Below, in pieces: positions 33,999 to 47,080 of a stretch of 64,000 nucleotides of DNA. The stretch comes from Chrysopilus asiliformis. Taxonomy: Eukaryota > Arthropoda > Insecta > Diptera > Rhagionidae. Made by a program: the position numbers and the translations under genes. Every line of letters begins with the position of its first letter. Within the stretch, counting starts at the first letter, position 1. The notes beneath the pieces were generated by a model. The model did no database searches. It was not told the DNA's origin and saw nothing but the letters and a program-made list of their open reading frames with translations. The stretch is taken from assembly GCA_964034945.1 (NCBI GenBank), contig OZ035962.1:31399943-31463942 (forward strand), given 5' to 3'.

Positions 33999-36900
33999 AT
34001 GCAGACTTTACGAAAGAAAACGAGTCCTTGTAAATGTAAGTAAAACTTTTATATTTGGTAATTGCAACATTTTTAAAACCCTTACCTCACCTTAATGACA
34101 AAATTAAGTAAAACAGTTTTATTTATTTTGACTTTTAAAATAATATAGTATAGAAAGTATTGTTTTTTTTTTTTAATATACGGCAGTTACAATCGTTTTG
34201 CAAACTTATAATATACTACAATAAGCACTTGAAGTGATTTTTGATACATATTCCATTCAGAGTCGAGGGTGGTTTAATTTTACGCGGTAATGGCTGCAAA
34301 AATTATGTTACATTAATAAAATTATTTTAATTAATAGTTAATATGTTAAATTATGTTAATCTATGAACACTTTTGGCCTGAATAGTTTTTCTATGTTTCG
34401 ACAAATTCGTAAAAACGGTTTCGATCAGTTCCGATGGCAAGAAAGAAGTGTGAACAGGGAAGGAGTGGCCCCATTAACGAACTTAACCTCACAGTTTATT
34501 AAAACAAATGTGCTAAATTTCAATACCCTTGAAATATGGCAATTATTTAAAAACTCAAATTTTGTTTTTCGCAATTTACTTCGGCACCATGTATGTATTG
34601 ATAGCCTCGTATTATCGAGATTTGCTAAAATTTGTACAATAAATTCATAAAGTCTCATTTAACATTACTGAGTACTGTCCGGTAAGTAGACGAAAATCCA
34701 GTAGGTCAGTCATCTCCACTTAAGCGGCGTTTAGACGTGGCAAGTAGTCGTAAATACACACGATTTGACCTAGTGTGCGACGCTCGCATATGTGTGAGAA
34801 TACTTGCCGCTCTCTTGAAAAAAGTAGAAAGCCATTCTACTTTTGTGGCAAGTAAAAACCAATACAAGAACATGGAACAGTGTACAAAAGAGGTGGTTTT
34901 ATGTGTGTGTGTTTCGGTTTATTTTATATTTGCTGCTTTGCCAGAGAACGTCATAGCATTTGAAGAAAAAAAAAACACGGGTATAAAAAACTCGTCGGCA
35001 ACAAACAGTTTTATGTCGAAATTCGCAAATTTTTCTACAAAAAAGTGTAGTAATATTTTTTCTCAGAAAATTTTAGGTTATGTTTTCGTTCGGCTGTCAT
35101 TCTACTTGAAATGATTTACTTGCAACGTGTAAACTAAGCAACATACTTGCCTCTCTTTACTTGCCGCAAGTAACTTGCCGTATCTAAACGCCGCTTTATT
35201 CATCACTTGCCAGATAGTAAAGCTAGAACCTGAATCGTACGTCGATGCGTCCGTCATGCGTGCGTCCGGTTGACAGTTCGATGCGGTGACAGTTGGGTAC
35301 GGCAATGAATCTGGAGTTAATTCATTGTTTTGCACTTCTTCTATTAGTTTATCGTCGAAACAATTACTTTCAATTTGTTCCATACTTAAATTGCTTAAAT
35401 CGTAAACAAACTTTTTTGGGAAATGACATTTCTGTGCGTTGCCGCATGTAAAAGTAGAAATTCGACCTACTCTATGTGGTTGCCGCATCGGAAAACGTAT
35501 TATTAGGGGAGTACTCATAGCATCCCGTTGATTTTACTCGAACTGTAAACAAAAACCGACTAAACCGACTTTGAACGTCGCAGCAAGTAAACGCACACAT
35601 AACCCCGACGAATACTATGCAACTTTCCGGTCAGTAGATAGTCGTGGAAACGAGCCTTAAGAGTGTGTTTACATTAAGACTTTGTTTCATTCGGTACGTC
35701 TTTCTCCTCTTCCTGCTGTGTTCTAGCGCTTCGCTGCTTCTTCATTCGCTAAACCGGTTTTTATAAACGAATAGAAACGAAACGAAACGAAACAGCGTAG
35801 ATCACTGAAGAGACGGTAATTGCTTGCCGCGCAAAATCATGTGAGTCATACTGCGTGGACCATTATTAGTTGAAAGTGAAACGTACACTATTGATTCAAG
35901 GGTTGAAAATGTCTTTCTAAGATATTTGGTGTTAAATATAGTGAAAAATATACAATGGGACAAAGTCACCCAAACCCCTGGGTGAGTTTGGCCCAAGCGA
36001 AAAACAAGTTCTGCAAAGAGCGGAACATAAACTGTTACATTGAATATGTACAAATATAGAAGAATAATGATTAGTTTTCACCTTGGACCGATGGTGGCGA
36101 AAGTGTCTGCGGTTCAAGTATTAAATAAAAATCCCCCAAACTTAAAGCTTAGGTATGTGTATTAACTAAAATACCCTAAAACTTTAAGCACAATGGGAAA
36201 TTTGTAATCGCAAGATCGTGGTTTATCATTGTGTGCTGTACGTGTTCAGTTCATTCCTCGTATGACACCATAAGAATCAACGCAACACCGCTTTGCTTCT
36301 TAAATGTGTGCGTGCTTTTTGGTCTGGGATATTTGTGGGGAAATTCTCAATTTGAATCTAAACTAAAAGCTACAATATTACATAAAAATGATCACTATCG
36401 CCACCATCGGCCCAAGGTGAAAACTAATCATTATTCTTCTATATTTGTACATATTCAATGACTGTTATTAATATTAATATTTAATATTTTCCGCAATTAA
36501 CGTTTAGAAAGGTCTAATAAAGAGAATAAATACAAAAAACTATGTGGTAATTACGTACAAAGAAAAAATATAGTCGAAAAATTATTAAGACATGTTTTTT
36601 TGGGCCAAAGTCACTCAGTACCTTTAAACTTCGTTCGTTTTTTTTTAGTTTCCCTCCCCACTGCGTCCCTTACCAGTTCTTGCCTGAAGCGAAAGACGCA
36701 GCGAATGAAGAAAGTCTTTATTTAAACTTTTAAGAATAGCGCAACTTTTTAAGGAAAAACGAATGTCCCGGGATTTGGTCACCATAATTAAGTCTTCAAA
36801 TTGTTGGTCGTTAAAAAAATATTTAGAATGACTATATAATACTTAGAAAGCCTATATTCTAGAGAATGGACATTGGGACATGTTAGTCTAAAACCTACTC

Positions 36901-39900
36901 CGTGATGCCTTGAGAATTATATCCAAACCGGTTAAGCGATTATCAAGTTTTAAGCGAACAGACAGAAAAATGTACATAAATCGAGGAAATCGATAAGAAA
37001 GAAGGAAAACTTAAGTTAACCCATGTTCTAAAATCCACTCCAGTAAGCTTCCCCGAAAGTTTTATCGAAATCGGTTCAGTGGTTTACGAGTTTCGATTTC
37101 CACAATGTTAGATTGATGCAAATCCTTGAATCGCACACAAGATTATAAATCAAAGTTTTAACAAATAAAATTCAAAAAATTAAATACATGTTTTTGGGGC
37201 ATTCGATCGTTGTAATCTCGCGATTTGTGCAAACGGCTTAAATTTTATCTTGTGCATAAATCGATCTTTGCTGTATATAATAGGTTTTTCCTATAGCTAT
37301 AATAGTTGAGTCGGTGCAGGTGGCAAACTAATTCAGTACTAATGGAACTCAAACTGTTTTATATTTTGTGGTGATTATCTCTTTGAAGCTAGGACGAAGA
37401 CTTTTTTTTGAGTCGACTCACGAGAAACATAGACAAGAAGTGCTAGGCGGAGACGATTCGGGACTCACTAACCAATAGTTTTTGCACGCGACTTTCTTCG
37501 AATCCAAAATAAAAAAAAGGTTACCGATGGGCATTTAAATAAAAAATGTGTGATATCTTTTTCTATAAATGGATGACTACACGTCCCGGATTCGCTAAGA
37601 TAGTACCTAATTTATTTTGGTCCCGGATTTTTTAAATTAGTGTAATTATTTTTCAAACACTAGAAAAAACTATCACTAAATATAAAAAACGTACACTATT
37701 AGGTTGGAGGTTTTCCACAAAAAAATTTATTATCTCAAAATGTGTGACACTTTTATTTTTCTTACAATTTCTGTTGCGACTTTTTATAAAACATACAGAG
37801 CGCAAAAACAAAAGTAAGTTTTGCTTGGGGCTGTGTATCTTTAAATTTAAATAAATGCGCCGCATTCTGTTTAAAAAAAATCGCCTGCGGTGCACATTAT
37901 TGATTTTTTTTTGCAATAAAAATAATTTGAATAAATAAATCCATTCTACTATCGCTCTCACAGTAGTTTACAGTCACTCTAGTTTTTCTGTAGGGTACTT
38001 CTGAAGTACTTTATTTTTTGTGTCCAAAAAATTTAGCAACAAAAAAGTCTTTGGAAATGCAACAGAAAAACGGAGAGAGAGGGAAAGTAGTTAACTTATT
38101 GTTTGACGTTTCCAGTTTTTTTATTTTGTAAATTTTTGATCCCTGTATTTTCTCAATTCGATTTTATTGTTTTCAATTAAAACTGATTAAAACTCAATTA
38201 GTTTTGAATGGATTGAGCAGAAAGGAAAATGGTCAAAAATCATGAGAGAAGGGATTCGCATTCGGAAGTACCGAGTAGCTTTCGTTTCAATGTTCTAAAT
38301 TAAATAATTACCGCTTAGTTCCGTAAATGGTATATTAGTTTAATTGTGCAAATTGAATGTTCCAGATCGAAATGATCCCGGTCGATTCTTTGGAGATGGA
38401 GTCGTGTTCAAGGCGAAACTTATTGGAATTCTGGAGGTGGGCGAGGCGAGAGGGGATCGAATGTGCCAGGAAGCCCTGCAAGACTTGAAAATGGCTATAA
38501 GAGCTGCCGGTGAACACAAGCAAAGGATAACGATTCATGTTACGCTGGACGGACTACGGCTGCGCGACGAGAAAACAGGAGACTCTCTTTACCACCATCC
38601 TGTCCACAAGATCTCCTTTATCGCACAGGATATGACGGATTCAAGAGCGTTTGGTTACATTTTCGGGTCGCCAGATAGTGGTCACAGGTTCTTCGGTATC
38701 AAAACGGACAAGGCGGCTAGTCAGGTAAAACTTTCATCACTGCATCTCAATTTGTAGAGAATCAGACTAACATTTATATTTCTTTAGGTTGTTCTAGCCA
38801 TGCGCGATCTTTTCCAAGTTGTCTTCGAACTCAAAAAGAAAGAGATTGAAATGGCTCGACAACAGATCCAAAGTAAAACGATCCATGAACATCAGCCAAT
38901 TGCACTTACGGTGAAGAATGCCACAGCGGAACCCTCTCCGCTGAGCTATAACAAAAGTCTGAATGAATCCTCGTCTAGTAAATCCAATGCCAAAGAAGTA
39001 AGTGATCACAGTTATCAGTGATCGTCAAAGATTCTTCACATTTAATCATCTATTTACTTTGGGAATTTAATCGGAAGCGTATCCCTTAATTTCTTATTAA
39101 TTTCCATTGATCATTTCAGATGTCACCAGAATCCGTTGCAGATTTGGTTGATTTGGAGCAAGAACTAAGTTCCTTGCAACGAGGCATCACACAAATGGAG
39201 AGAATCACGCCAAATGAACCACCGACAACTGCAAAAAGTTTGTCCGAGGAGGATCCATTCGGAGATTCGTTCACTAGCTTTCCAGTAAGTACAATTTTTA
39301 AAAACTATTCGAAAATCAAAATTCATTTCATAACAATCAAAAATTTCTAATAACATAAGGTTAGTACACGTCAGATAATAAGTCCTATGTCTCCTCGTTA
39401 AGTAAAAGCAATTTTTGTTTGCAATGATATGCAGGCTGTTATTATACAGAAAAGGTAAAAATATGAACAGTAGTAATAAAACTAGATCGAAAATCGATCT
39501 TTAAAATTAAGAATTTTTAATCTCGTGAAATTAATATAAACGTGATGATTACAAAGCCTTTTACTGCTGATTGTCAACTATTAAAACGTTCACGGTTGCC
39601 CAGATGCTAACCACCGTCAACGGTTGACGATCAACGTTTCAATGTGTATTTCACTGTTTTGCGATAAGCTAATGCCGTGTGGATACCCGGGCTTAATGGT
39701 CTACGATTTTTTGGTTGTTCTTGTGAACTCAGCTTTGGAATGAGAGTTTTAACACGATTTTATTTGTTTGAATATCACTTCATAAAAAGTATTTTATAAT
39801 AAATAAAATTTCAAAGTTTACAAACATTACTCATAGCTTTGCTTATGTTTATTCCGCAATTTGTTCACACGTTTGACTAACGTCTCTGTAGGCCATATGG

Positions 39901-42900
39901 CGAAAAATTGAAATTAAACCGGAAAGCCGATCGATTACACTCACTTTAGATGAAGCAATTAGACTGAAAATATACTTCGAATAGTCAAGAATTTTTGTTC
40001 TAAGCACCAGATTGACCACATTATCGTTTATTTAGTTTAGTATTGGTGGCTATTGAAGAAATTTTAATTTTGTATCACCACATCCTCCACACAACATTTT
40101 CGTGTTGTTTCAATACTTTTCATTAATTTCATCCATATCACATGTGATTTTGATTTAATTTAATTTTTGTTAATTTTTTTAATTTATTTTAGACATACAA
40201 CCTTCTTCCGCCGCCGGAATCTTCACGATCACGGCATTCTAAACCCGTTAAACCACCTGACACGACCACAGCAACAACCACAACAACCCTCCCTGATGTC
40301 TCAATTCCATCATTTACCGCATCCCAAACTCCTTCAAGTGCTGCTGCCTGTGTTGCTACCACATCCAGTGGCTCTATGACAGCCGCACCCATAGCAAATT
40401 CAAGCAATTTGACCCGCACCTCGGACAATTGGCTGGAGCATGGTGAGTCGATACCATTCGATTCGCAGACACCGAAATCACATGGGGTCGATGGGCAGAC
40501 GAATGTGTCATCGTCGGCCACCTCGACTACTCGAACGACTGCAACGCCACCAACCACTGGCGGTGGAACAGCCACAGGCCCAGGTACGACGTCCGGCTCG
40601 CACCTGGTCGAGGACATTCAACTGGGCGAGGATATAAGTAAGACTCAGATAGCGACAGCAAATGTTGCACAAACTACTACACAAAATCAATTTATAGACG
40701 CATTTACAGATCTCGATCCGCTGGGCACTGGTAAAAGTAAGCCGTATATTGACAAGAAGTACTTTTTCCAAGAGCTCAAGAACCCACCGAAGAAAGTTCT
40801 CAAGGATCTGTCCGGACAGGATGGCGCCTCCTTCCAAGCCACTTTCAGCGGCGGCGGTGGTGTCGATTCAATCGATAAGACTGACATATTTGCTGATAAG
40901 CGATCCACAAGTGATTCTTATGATGTTGTCCACCATCACCAGCCGCCCCCCTCGCTTACATCGCATTCAACCGCACCACATGGTTCTGGTCCAGGTTCTG
41001 CTGGACTAACCTCGATGACGTCATCGTCCGTTGCATCGAATCGACTACCGGATACCAAGCCACTTGATTTCATTTCGCCAAAGGTTTTCCCACAGACAAG
41101 TTTGTTTGCCTCGCAAATTAATTCAAATATTGGTCATACTGATAAAGTTTTTAATATAGACCTTGAACGTGGTAAACTGGAGGAGCCGGTGATGATACCA
41201 CGCGACACTGATCCATTCTCGCCGACGCGCAAGAAAAGCGATCCATTTCAAGAGGGCGACATCTTCAGCAAACTCGATCCATTCGAATTTGATTTCGGAA
41301 ATAGGCCAGTACACACGGAAATACTACCCGACACGAAAATTACCAACGATGAGTGCACGAAAATCAAGAGGGACGCAAATGTCTTCAATGGACCACTGCA
41401 AGTTAGTTTGCCACCCGAAAGTTGGACATCGACAATGGCACAGAAGAAAATCGAGCGACAGAGTAGCGAATCACCAACGTCCGCCAGTCGAAATCGACCA
41501 AGTGTTTTCAAACAGAACACTGTCGATGTGATAAGTAGCATCAGCTCGAAGAAAATGCCACATCTTTTTGGCCAGAAGTTCTCAAAGCGTGATTCGAATA
41601 GCATAAATATGCGACGGTTGCAGGAGAGTGACTCTCTGAGTGAGAACGAAACGGCCCCAGAGCCCCCACCACGTCCCGAGTCCGCTTCCCACATCGAGCC
41701 ACCGCCCCTACCGCCAAAGAAACAGTTTTCTGATATCGTGATTCGTCCAAGGATCACGTCTTCATCAGCAATTCCGCCGCCAATGCGCTACGACTACGTG
41801 ACTTCCCGGATCAAGTCTACTCAAAGTTTAGATTCCGCACCCCCAATTCCCTTACCATCACGAAAGATTGGCAGAACGGATTCCAGCTATCCGGGACCTG
41901 GCAGACCAGGTCGAAAGCCAGGCGGTGAAGAGGAAGACTACTTAACTCCAATCACAACATCCAGAGGGGATGTGCCCCCCTTGCTTCCTCCACCGCAAAC
42001 AAAGAGTCGTGGTCGACGGCTAGAACATGTTGAACACAATAAGACTGAGATTGAAACACCAGCTATCCCGCCACCTCTCGCATCCAGGGTTCAACCGCCC
42101 ACGGAGACTATAATTCCGGATATTACGCTTAGTCAGCTGCTAACCCTTGGAATCGACGACCTCGCAGTGAAACTCAATGTTCCAACATCCAAACTAAACA
42201 CCATGACTCTGGTTGAACTGACAACATACCTCTCGGAGTTCATCGAGAATTCGAAAAAGTCTCCAAAGCCCCCACCTAAGAGGTTCGCTGTCGCTGAGAG
42301 TGCCGTGTTTAAGGTGAACTTTGATCAGAATTCAGATGCCACCTTTGTAGCGAAATTCGACGACAACTTCGGCGAAGAACCCGTCGCGGCGCCATTCGTT
42401 GCCAACTTTTCGAATTTCGATGCTATGCCGGAGCAGCCAACGAGCGTTCCAAGTAGTATTGCAAGCGTCGTACCGTCGGCAGATCGTTATGCAGTCTTCC
42501 GTGAGATCATGGAGCAGGATGGGGCGGAACTTAGCAGCAGCTTGGAAAAGGAAGAAGATAGCGAAATGGATGTCGATAAAGACGGTGAAGAAGAGTCGCC
42601 TGAGCCGAGCGTCGCTCCAGCACCGATTCAGGTAGTTAAAATCGACACGAAGATTACAGATGTGATTTCACAAGCTAAGGATCGGTATGCCGCACTCAGG
42701 GACATAATCCTGGTTGAGGATTTGTTTGAGAAGTCAGCGACGCGTCCGACTGAGAGCTTCTCCAATTCCGATTTGATGGAGGAAGCTGAACGTGAAGAGG
42801 AAAATGATGTTTTCCATGATATCGAAAATGAAAAGTCCGCCAATGAAGAAAGTAGTCCAGAAAATAATCAGCGCTTCCGCGACAGTCTCGAGACAACCAC

Positions 42901-45900
42901 GGAGATCCGGCAGACACCGGAAATCCGGCAGAATGGCACTCTTTTGAACAAAGATGACTTCGAAATCGACGAATTGATGAATCGTGCCATTTCGAATCTC
43001 TCGCTGAATAGTCGTGAGAATCTGTCACCAACAGTGGCCGGTACCGCAAAGAGTCCGGCGATGGCAGCAGCACAAAATGCCTCCACATCCCCAATCGATA
43101 TGCAGCAGAGCAAATCTCCCAACAACATCACGTCCCAGCTGAATCAGATTGCCCCCATGAAATCGCAGTTCAATGACATGTCCACATCTCCCATTCCCCA
43201 GCAAAAGTCACCCGCTCAAAAATCACCGATGAATATCAAGTCTCCCCTAACCAAGTCACCCCTTTCGAAGTCACCACTCCCACAGTCGCCGGCCGTCACT
43301 AGTCTAATCGATGCCAGCAAACGAGCCAATTCCGGATCCTTGAGTGATGTTGTCTGTGGATCCTCGCCGGAAGCAGATGCCGGCACTTCAGTTCCAGATC
43401 AGCAAAAGTCTATATTGACACCATCAGCTGCAACGACCGAATCGTGGGCGATTTTCGATCAGCCGGTAATTGAGAAGAAGATCTTGAAGTCACCAAAGGG
43501 ACCTGTGAAGGAGTTGGCCGCCGATTCGCCGTGTTCATCGGATGGTAAGGATGATTGGAACAAAGGTGAACCAGACTACAATAAGAGATGGCCAAAGGGA
43601 CAAACGTCTTCGTCGTCGAGGGATTTGAGTCCTTGGGATGATGACGCGCCGGATTATAAGAAGAGGCCGGGACCACCCGGCGCCGATCGTCATGGGTACT
43701 ACATGAGACATGCGCGCAGAATGAACTCGTGCGATGATGATTATGAGTGAGTTTTATTTTTATTTTTCGCTTTAGATTGGTTTAAAAGTTTTGCTCTTTT
43801 AGGTATGAGGAGGAAATATCCAAGAGACGCGAGAGAAGGGGTAAATCATCACTCAATCGAAGTAGAGAGAACTTCGATTCGGGTAAGTTTTCGGTTATAT
43901 CTATTTATCTATGGGTCGCTAGGAACATAACGCCATCGTTCGCACATTCAAACTTTGTTTTTGGTCAGACTGTCTACACTGTTCCGATAACTAACCTGGA
44001 TATATCCTGTTTGGCAAACATACAGAAAAAAAAATACTCTGAGTTTGTATTGTCAGAGACAATGTCAAGGCACAGTATTACTCTGACAATCAAGTAAGAA
44101 TGAGGTCCTCAGCAGCCAGGATCAGAAGATCAATATAGTCACAAGCTGTCGAGAAGTATTCAAGATTACCTTTAAGGACTGTCCTATGTTGGATAGTTCG
44201 CTAATCTGGGGGAAAGGGCAGGGCTTAAAAGAATTTATCATTATTTTATTTATTTACTAGCTTGTAAATACCCGGCGTTGTTCGGGTAATAATAAACTTT
44301 TGATTATGAAAACAAAAGTATTTTGATGTGTAGAAAAATTACACAAAAATCATTTATACAGTTGTAAATCATTTGTGCTATATCCAAGAGTTGCTCAAGT
44401 AAGTGTTAATTTTTCAGTAAATGCTGAGTTGTGTCATGTTTTGTTCCACCTCATACATGACAATAACTAATCGCTTAAACTGCAAATTTCGTGTTTCAAA
44501 AAAATTGTTGAAACTTCGCTTGTAGGTTTTGAACTTTATTGAAACTTGGATTTGGAAAAGTTAACGGTATGACTATTCACTGGGCCAAATTACAGAAAAT
44601 CCTATCGGCTAGTTTTTGAGTAAATAATTTCTCATCTTTAAAGTCGATTTACTCAAAACTAACAAATTGGCGTATGCCACAAATCAGAAATCAGGTGACG
44701 ATATTTTTACTATACTTGGTTAAAAGCAAGCAAGGAACAGGTAGCAAATTACAAATCTGATAGTGTAGGCCTGGTTTTACTCTGATTCCAGAGCCTACTA
44801 CAATAGGGTCTCCAAATTGACTGTAGGTACCTCGAAATGAGGGAAATATCTAACACAAAAAGGGCCCCCGACTTTTAGGGCCACAAAAATATTCTTGGTC
44901 AAGCTGATAAATATTTTAGCGTTCTTAAAGCGGAATAGTATAAGTAGAACTAATGTTTTCACAGAGTCTAGGGCTCATAATACGTGTACAAAATCCTTTT
45001 TTAACAAACTATACTACAAAGGCCGTGAGATTTAAAAAAAAAAAACGTTGTTTTTCAGACTCTCAAAACTGGTACCATCCTAGCAACCATCACAATTGGT
45101 CACCGCCCGAGGACGATAGCGGAAGACCGCGTACATTCGACCGTGGTGCATACGAACGTAGCACATATGGCCCACCGTACGACAAACGAGACCACAAAGG
45201 CTCTTGCATTCCATATGACGCCCGAAGGAATTACAAAAATTATGAGAAACGAAAATATTACCGTGAATATTCCCGTCCCGATTATGATTTTGAATCGTAC
45301 GGAGAGTCACCAGATGTGAAAGACCGGAAATTGAATTACTATGGCGACAGTTTCGAGAAACCGAAAGTCCGTCGGGACTATGAGAATATTTACGAGGATG
45401 AATTCTCCAGAGAGAGTAGAAGTGCCGGCCACAAATCCCGAGGTGAATATTATTACGATCGCGATCGCAAGAGTTTCGATCGAGAGAGTGTTGAGTCCTA
45501 CGAAAGCACTGGACGGCGTCATAAAAGTTTTGGTAGCGGGGATGTTTACGGAAGTCTGGATAGCCGTGAAGAATTTCGGGAACGGTACATGGGAGCGGAA
45601 AAAACGCGCTCATTGCGTAAGGGGATAAAAATGCGAGGCACCGAGGAATACGAACAGGATTCGGAAAACGATGTTCAAGTCAGGCGTCCACCGGGAGATA
45701 CAAGAAGTCTGCAAAGGCCACCACAATGCACTAGGATTCGGAAGAGTAGCGGGTCTAGTCCATGGGATGGTGAAGGTGAGATTAGATACGTTTAAATTGT
45801 TGTTTATTTGTGAGAATTTATTTTTAAAGAAATTCCACCACCGCCGAGTGCTGGTCAAAAGGGATGGAAACGACCTTCAAGTGCGTCGGAATCAGAACGT

Positions 45901-47080
45901 CGACTTGCGGAAAATCTTAGAGTTTTCTCGCATACTCTTTCTGGTTCCGATGGTGAAAAGGATAGACGGTATTTTATTTTTGTTAAAGAATTTTGTCGAA
46001 AAAACACGTTTAAGATAACTCTTTTGCAGATTCCGCAAGAAACCACGTTCACGTGGTGGAAAAGACATCGACGGTCGACAGCAGCCATTCGGTACAGTGC
46101 GATATGCTCCACATCGTGGTGATCCCAACTACGACTACATCGGTTATGAGGACTACGAGCAGCCGATGGACGAAGATAAGTTCGAGCGTTTGAATCGACG
46201 TCGACAGGACATGCACCAGCGAATGATGGAATCGGAACGACGGAAAAAGGGCGACAAATTCGGATTCGACGACGACGACGAAGCACATCCCAAGCAGCAG
46301 CAGCAGCAACACACTTCAAAGAAAGATAGTTTTTACTCGCCCTCGGAGAAAGAGCGTTGCTATGCCGCGCATAAATTCGACGCGTTCGACGAGCCACCGA
46401 AAAGCGGAAAGTCGCTGCGTAAAGAGTTTGACTTTGATGATTTCGAAGAGACACCTCGATCAAATACGAGTAGCGGTAAGTTCAATTTCGAAGAGCATGG
46501 AGGATTCGAAAGTGACTTCAATTCGCCACCACCGACGAATCCCGGTCCGCCACCGAGCACAGTTTCCGCGACAAAGTCCTCTTTCCGTTTCTCAAATGAC
46601 TTTTCTGATAAGGAGAAATCGACCACCGTTTATGACTCCGAGGTTTACAATCAGACGCCCACGCAGAAGCTGCGCTTCGATGAGAAAGTAACCGTTTCAA
46701 AGTTTGAAAGTGACAGTCATGGAGCATTCGAGGATGACTTCTCAAAAACTGAGTTCCTATTCGAGAATGAAGACCAGTGGACAAATGAGTTGCCAAAGAA
46801 GAACAGTTTGAGGCTGAGCAAGCGCCAAGAAAACATCAAAAAGTCCGAATCAGTAAATATTTTCGCAAAGAAATCTGAGGATCCATTCGAGGATGATGAT
46901 TTCTTCAATTCTACAACGTCTCCAGGCGGAAAAGATGAATTGACTAGCAGCAGCGGGACTTCGAAGCGGAATAGTGGCAATGGGAATACAAGTACTGGCG
47001 GTGGGGGCAACGGCTCTGGTGTAGCGGATTCAAATTTTCAGTGGGACAACAATTTTGCCAAGTTTGATGAAAATATGTGA
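33999..47080 (+). CDS. Dab: Disabled (Dab), PTB-domain endocytic and signalling adaptor, nine coding exons
   Basis: Cytoplasmic adaptor whose PTB domain binds NPxY tails and phosphoinositides, linking cargo to clathrin/AP-2 and to receptor and Abl kinase signalling. Exons: 33999-34035, 38366-38724, 38788-38997, 39120-39284, 40193-43746, 43803-43882, 45059-45775, 45830-45968, 46030-47080. They sum to 6312 bp (2103 residues plus stop) with all phases consistent. The 37-bp first exon encodes MQTLRKKTSPCK and splices to RNDPGRFFGDGV. The PTB domain covers about residues 14-160, with RITIHVTLDGLRLRD, HKISFIAQDMTDSRAFGYI and AMRDLFQVVFELKKKEIE. Next come AP-2-type DPF motifs (EEDPFGDSF; a cluster DTDPFSP, KSDPFQ, LDPFEF; and EDPFEDDDFF near the end), the conserved FTDLDPLGTG and KKYFFQELKNPPKK segments, SH3-type proline-rich stretches near residue 750 (PPPRPES, PPPLPPKK) and an SP/KSP-rich block. 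The tail is charged, with an RD/RS-rich exon 7. Its length fits the long insect form. The first intron is 4.3 kb and holds several miniature elements. Confidence 0.96.
34723..35195. mobile_element. TTA-flanked miniature inverted-repeat element
   Basis: Left end AGCGGCGTTTAGACGTGGCA and right end TTGCCGTATCTAAACGCCGCT are inverted repeats, flanked by TTA at 34720-34722 and 35196-35198. This suits a PIF/Harbinger-type MITE. The interior contains an open frame that I do not regard as a gene. It lies in Dab intron 1. Confidence 0.6.
35223..35546 (-). mobile_element. Frame-bearing inverted-repeat element, copy 1 (one end missing)
   Basis: Starts CTAGAACCTGAATCGTACGT and matches the reverse complement of 52959-53279 almost throughout, but stops after ACTCGAACTGT, so the second terminal repeat is lost. 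The shared minus-strand frame starts MSTPLIIRFPMRQPHR at 35518 and stays open for 85 conserved codons. It lies in Dab intron 1, 27 bp beyond the previous element. Confidence 0.65.
36039..36460. repeat. Inverted repeat, 67-bp arms
   Basis: Arms 36039-36105 and 36393-36460 are complementary with only a few mismatches, from CATTGAATATGTACAAATAT through TTTTCACCTTGG to the CGATGGTGGCGA end. A smaller hairpin GTCACCCAAACCCCTGGGTGA lies just outside at 35965-35985. It could be the ends of a mini-element; no target duplication was found. Dab intron 1. Confidence 0.6.
36850..37135 (+). repeat. Non-LTR/SINE-type 3' fragment
   Basis: Contains TTTATCGAAATCGGTTCAGT followed by GGTTTACGAG, and an earlier CCAAACCGGTTAAGCGATTA with AACAGACAGAAA. 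This CGGTTCAG/ACAGAC phrasing is common to a widespread group of arthropod non-LTR-derived repeats. Dab intron 1. Confidence 0.4.
44260..44330 (+). repeat. Short fragment of the ACCCGGCGTTG repeat
   Basis: TTACTAGCTTGTAAATACCC then GGCGTTGTTCGGGTA, matching the start of the longer copy at 58888. Lies in Dab intron 6 (43883-45058). Confidence 0.5.

Noticed and set aside
40189..43676. Minus-strand and alternative-frame open stretches in Dab exon 5
   Set aside because: Shadows of the GC-richer coding exon; the Dab frame has recognisable motifs throughout.
43741..43749. TGA at the end of the large Dab exon as the real stop
   Set aside because: The GA|GTGAGT donor removes it, and the next exon continues in phase (YEEEISKRRERR).
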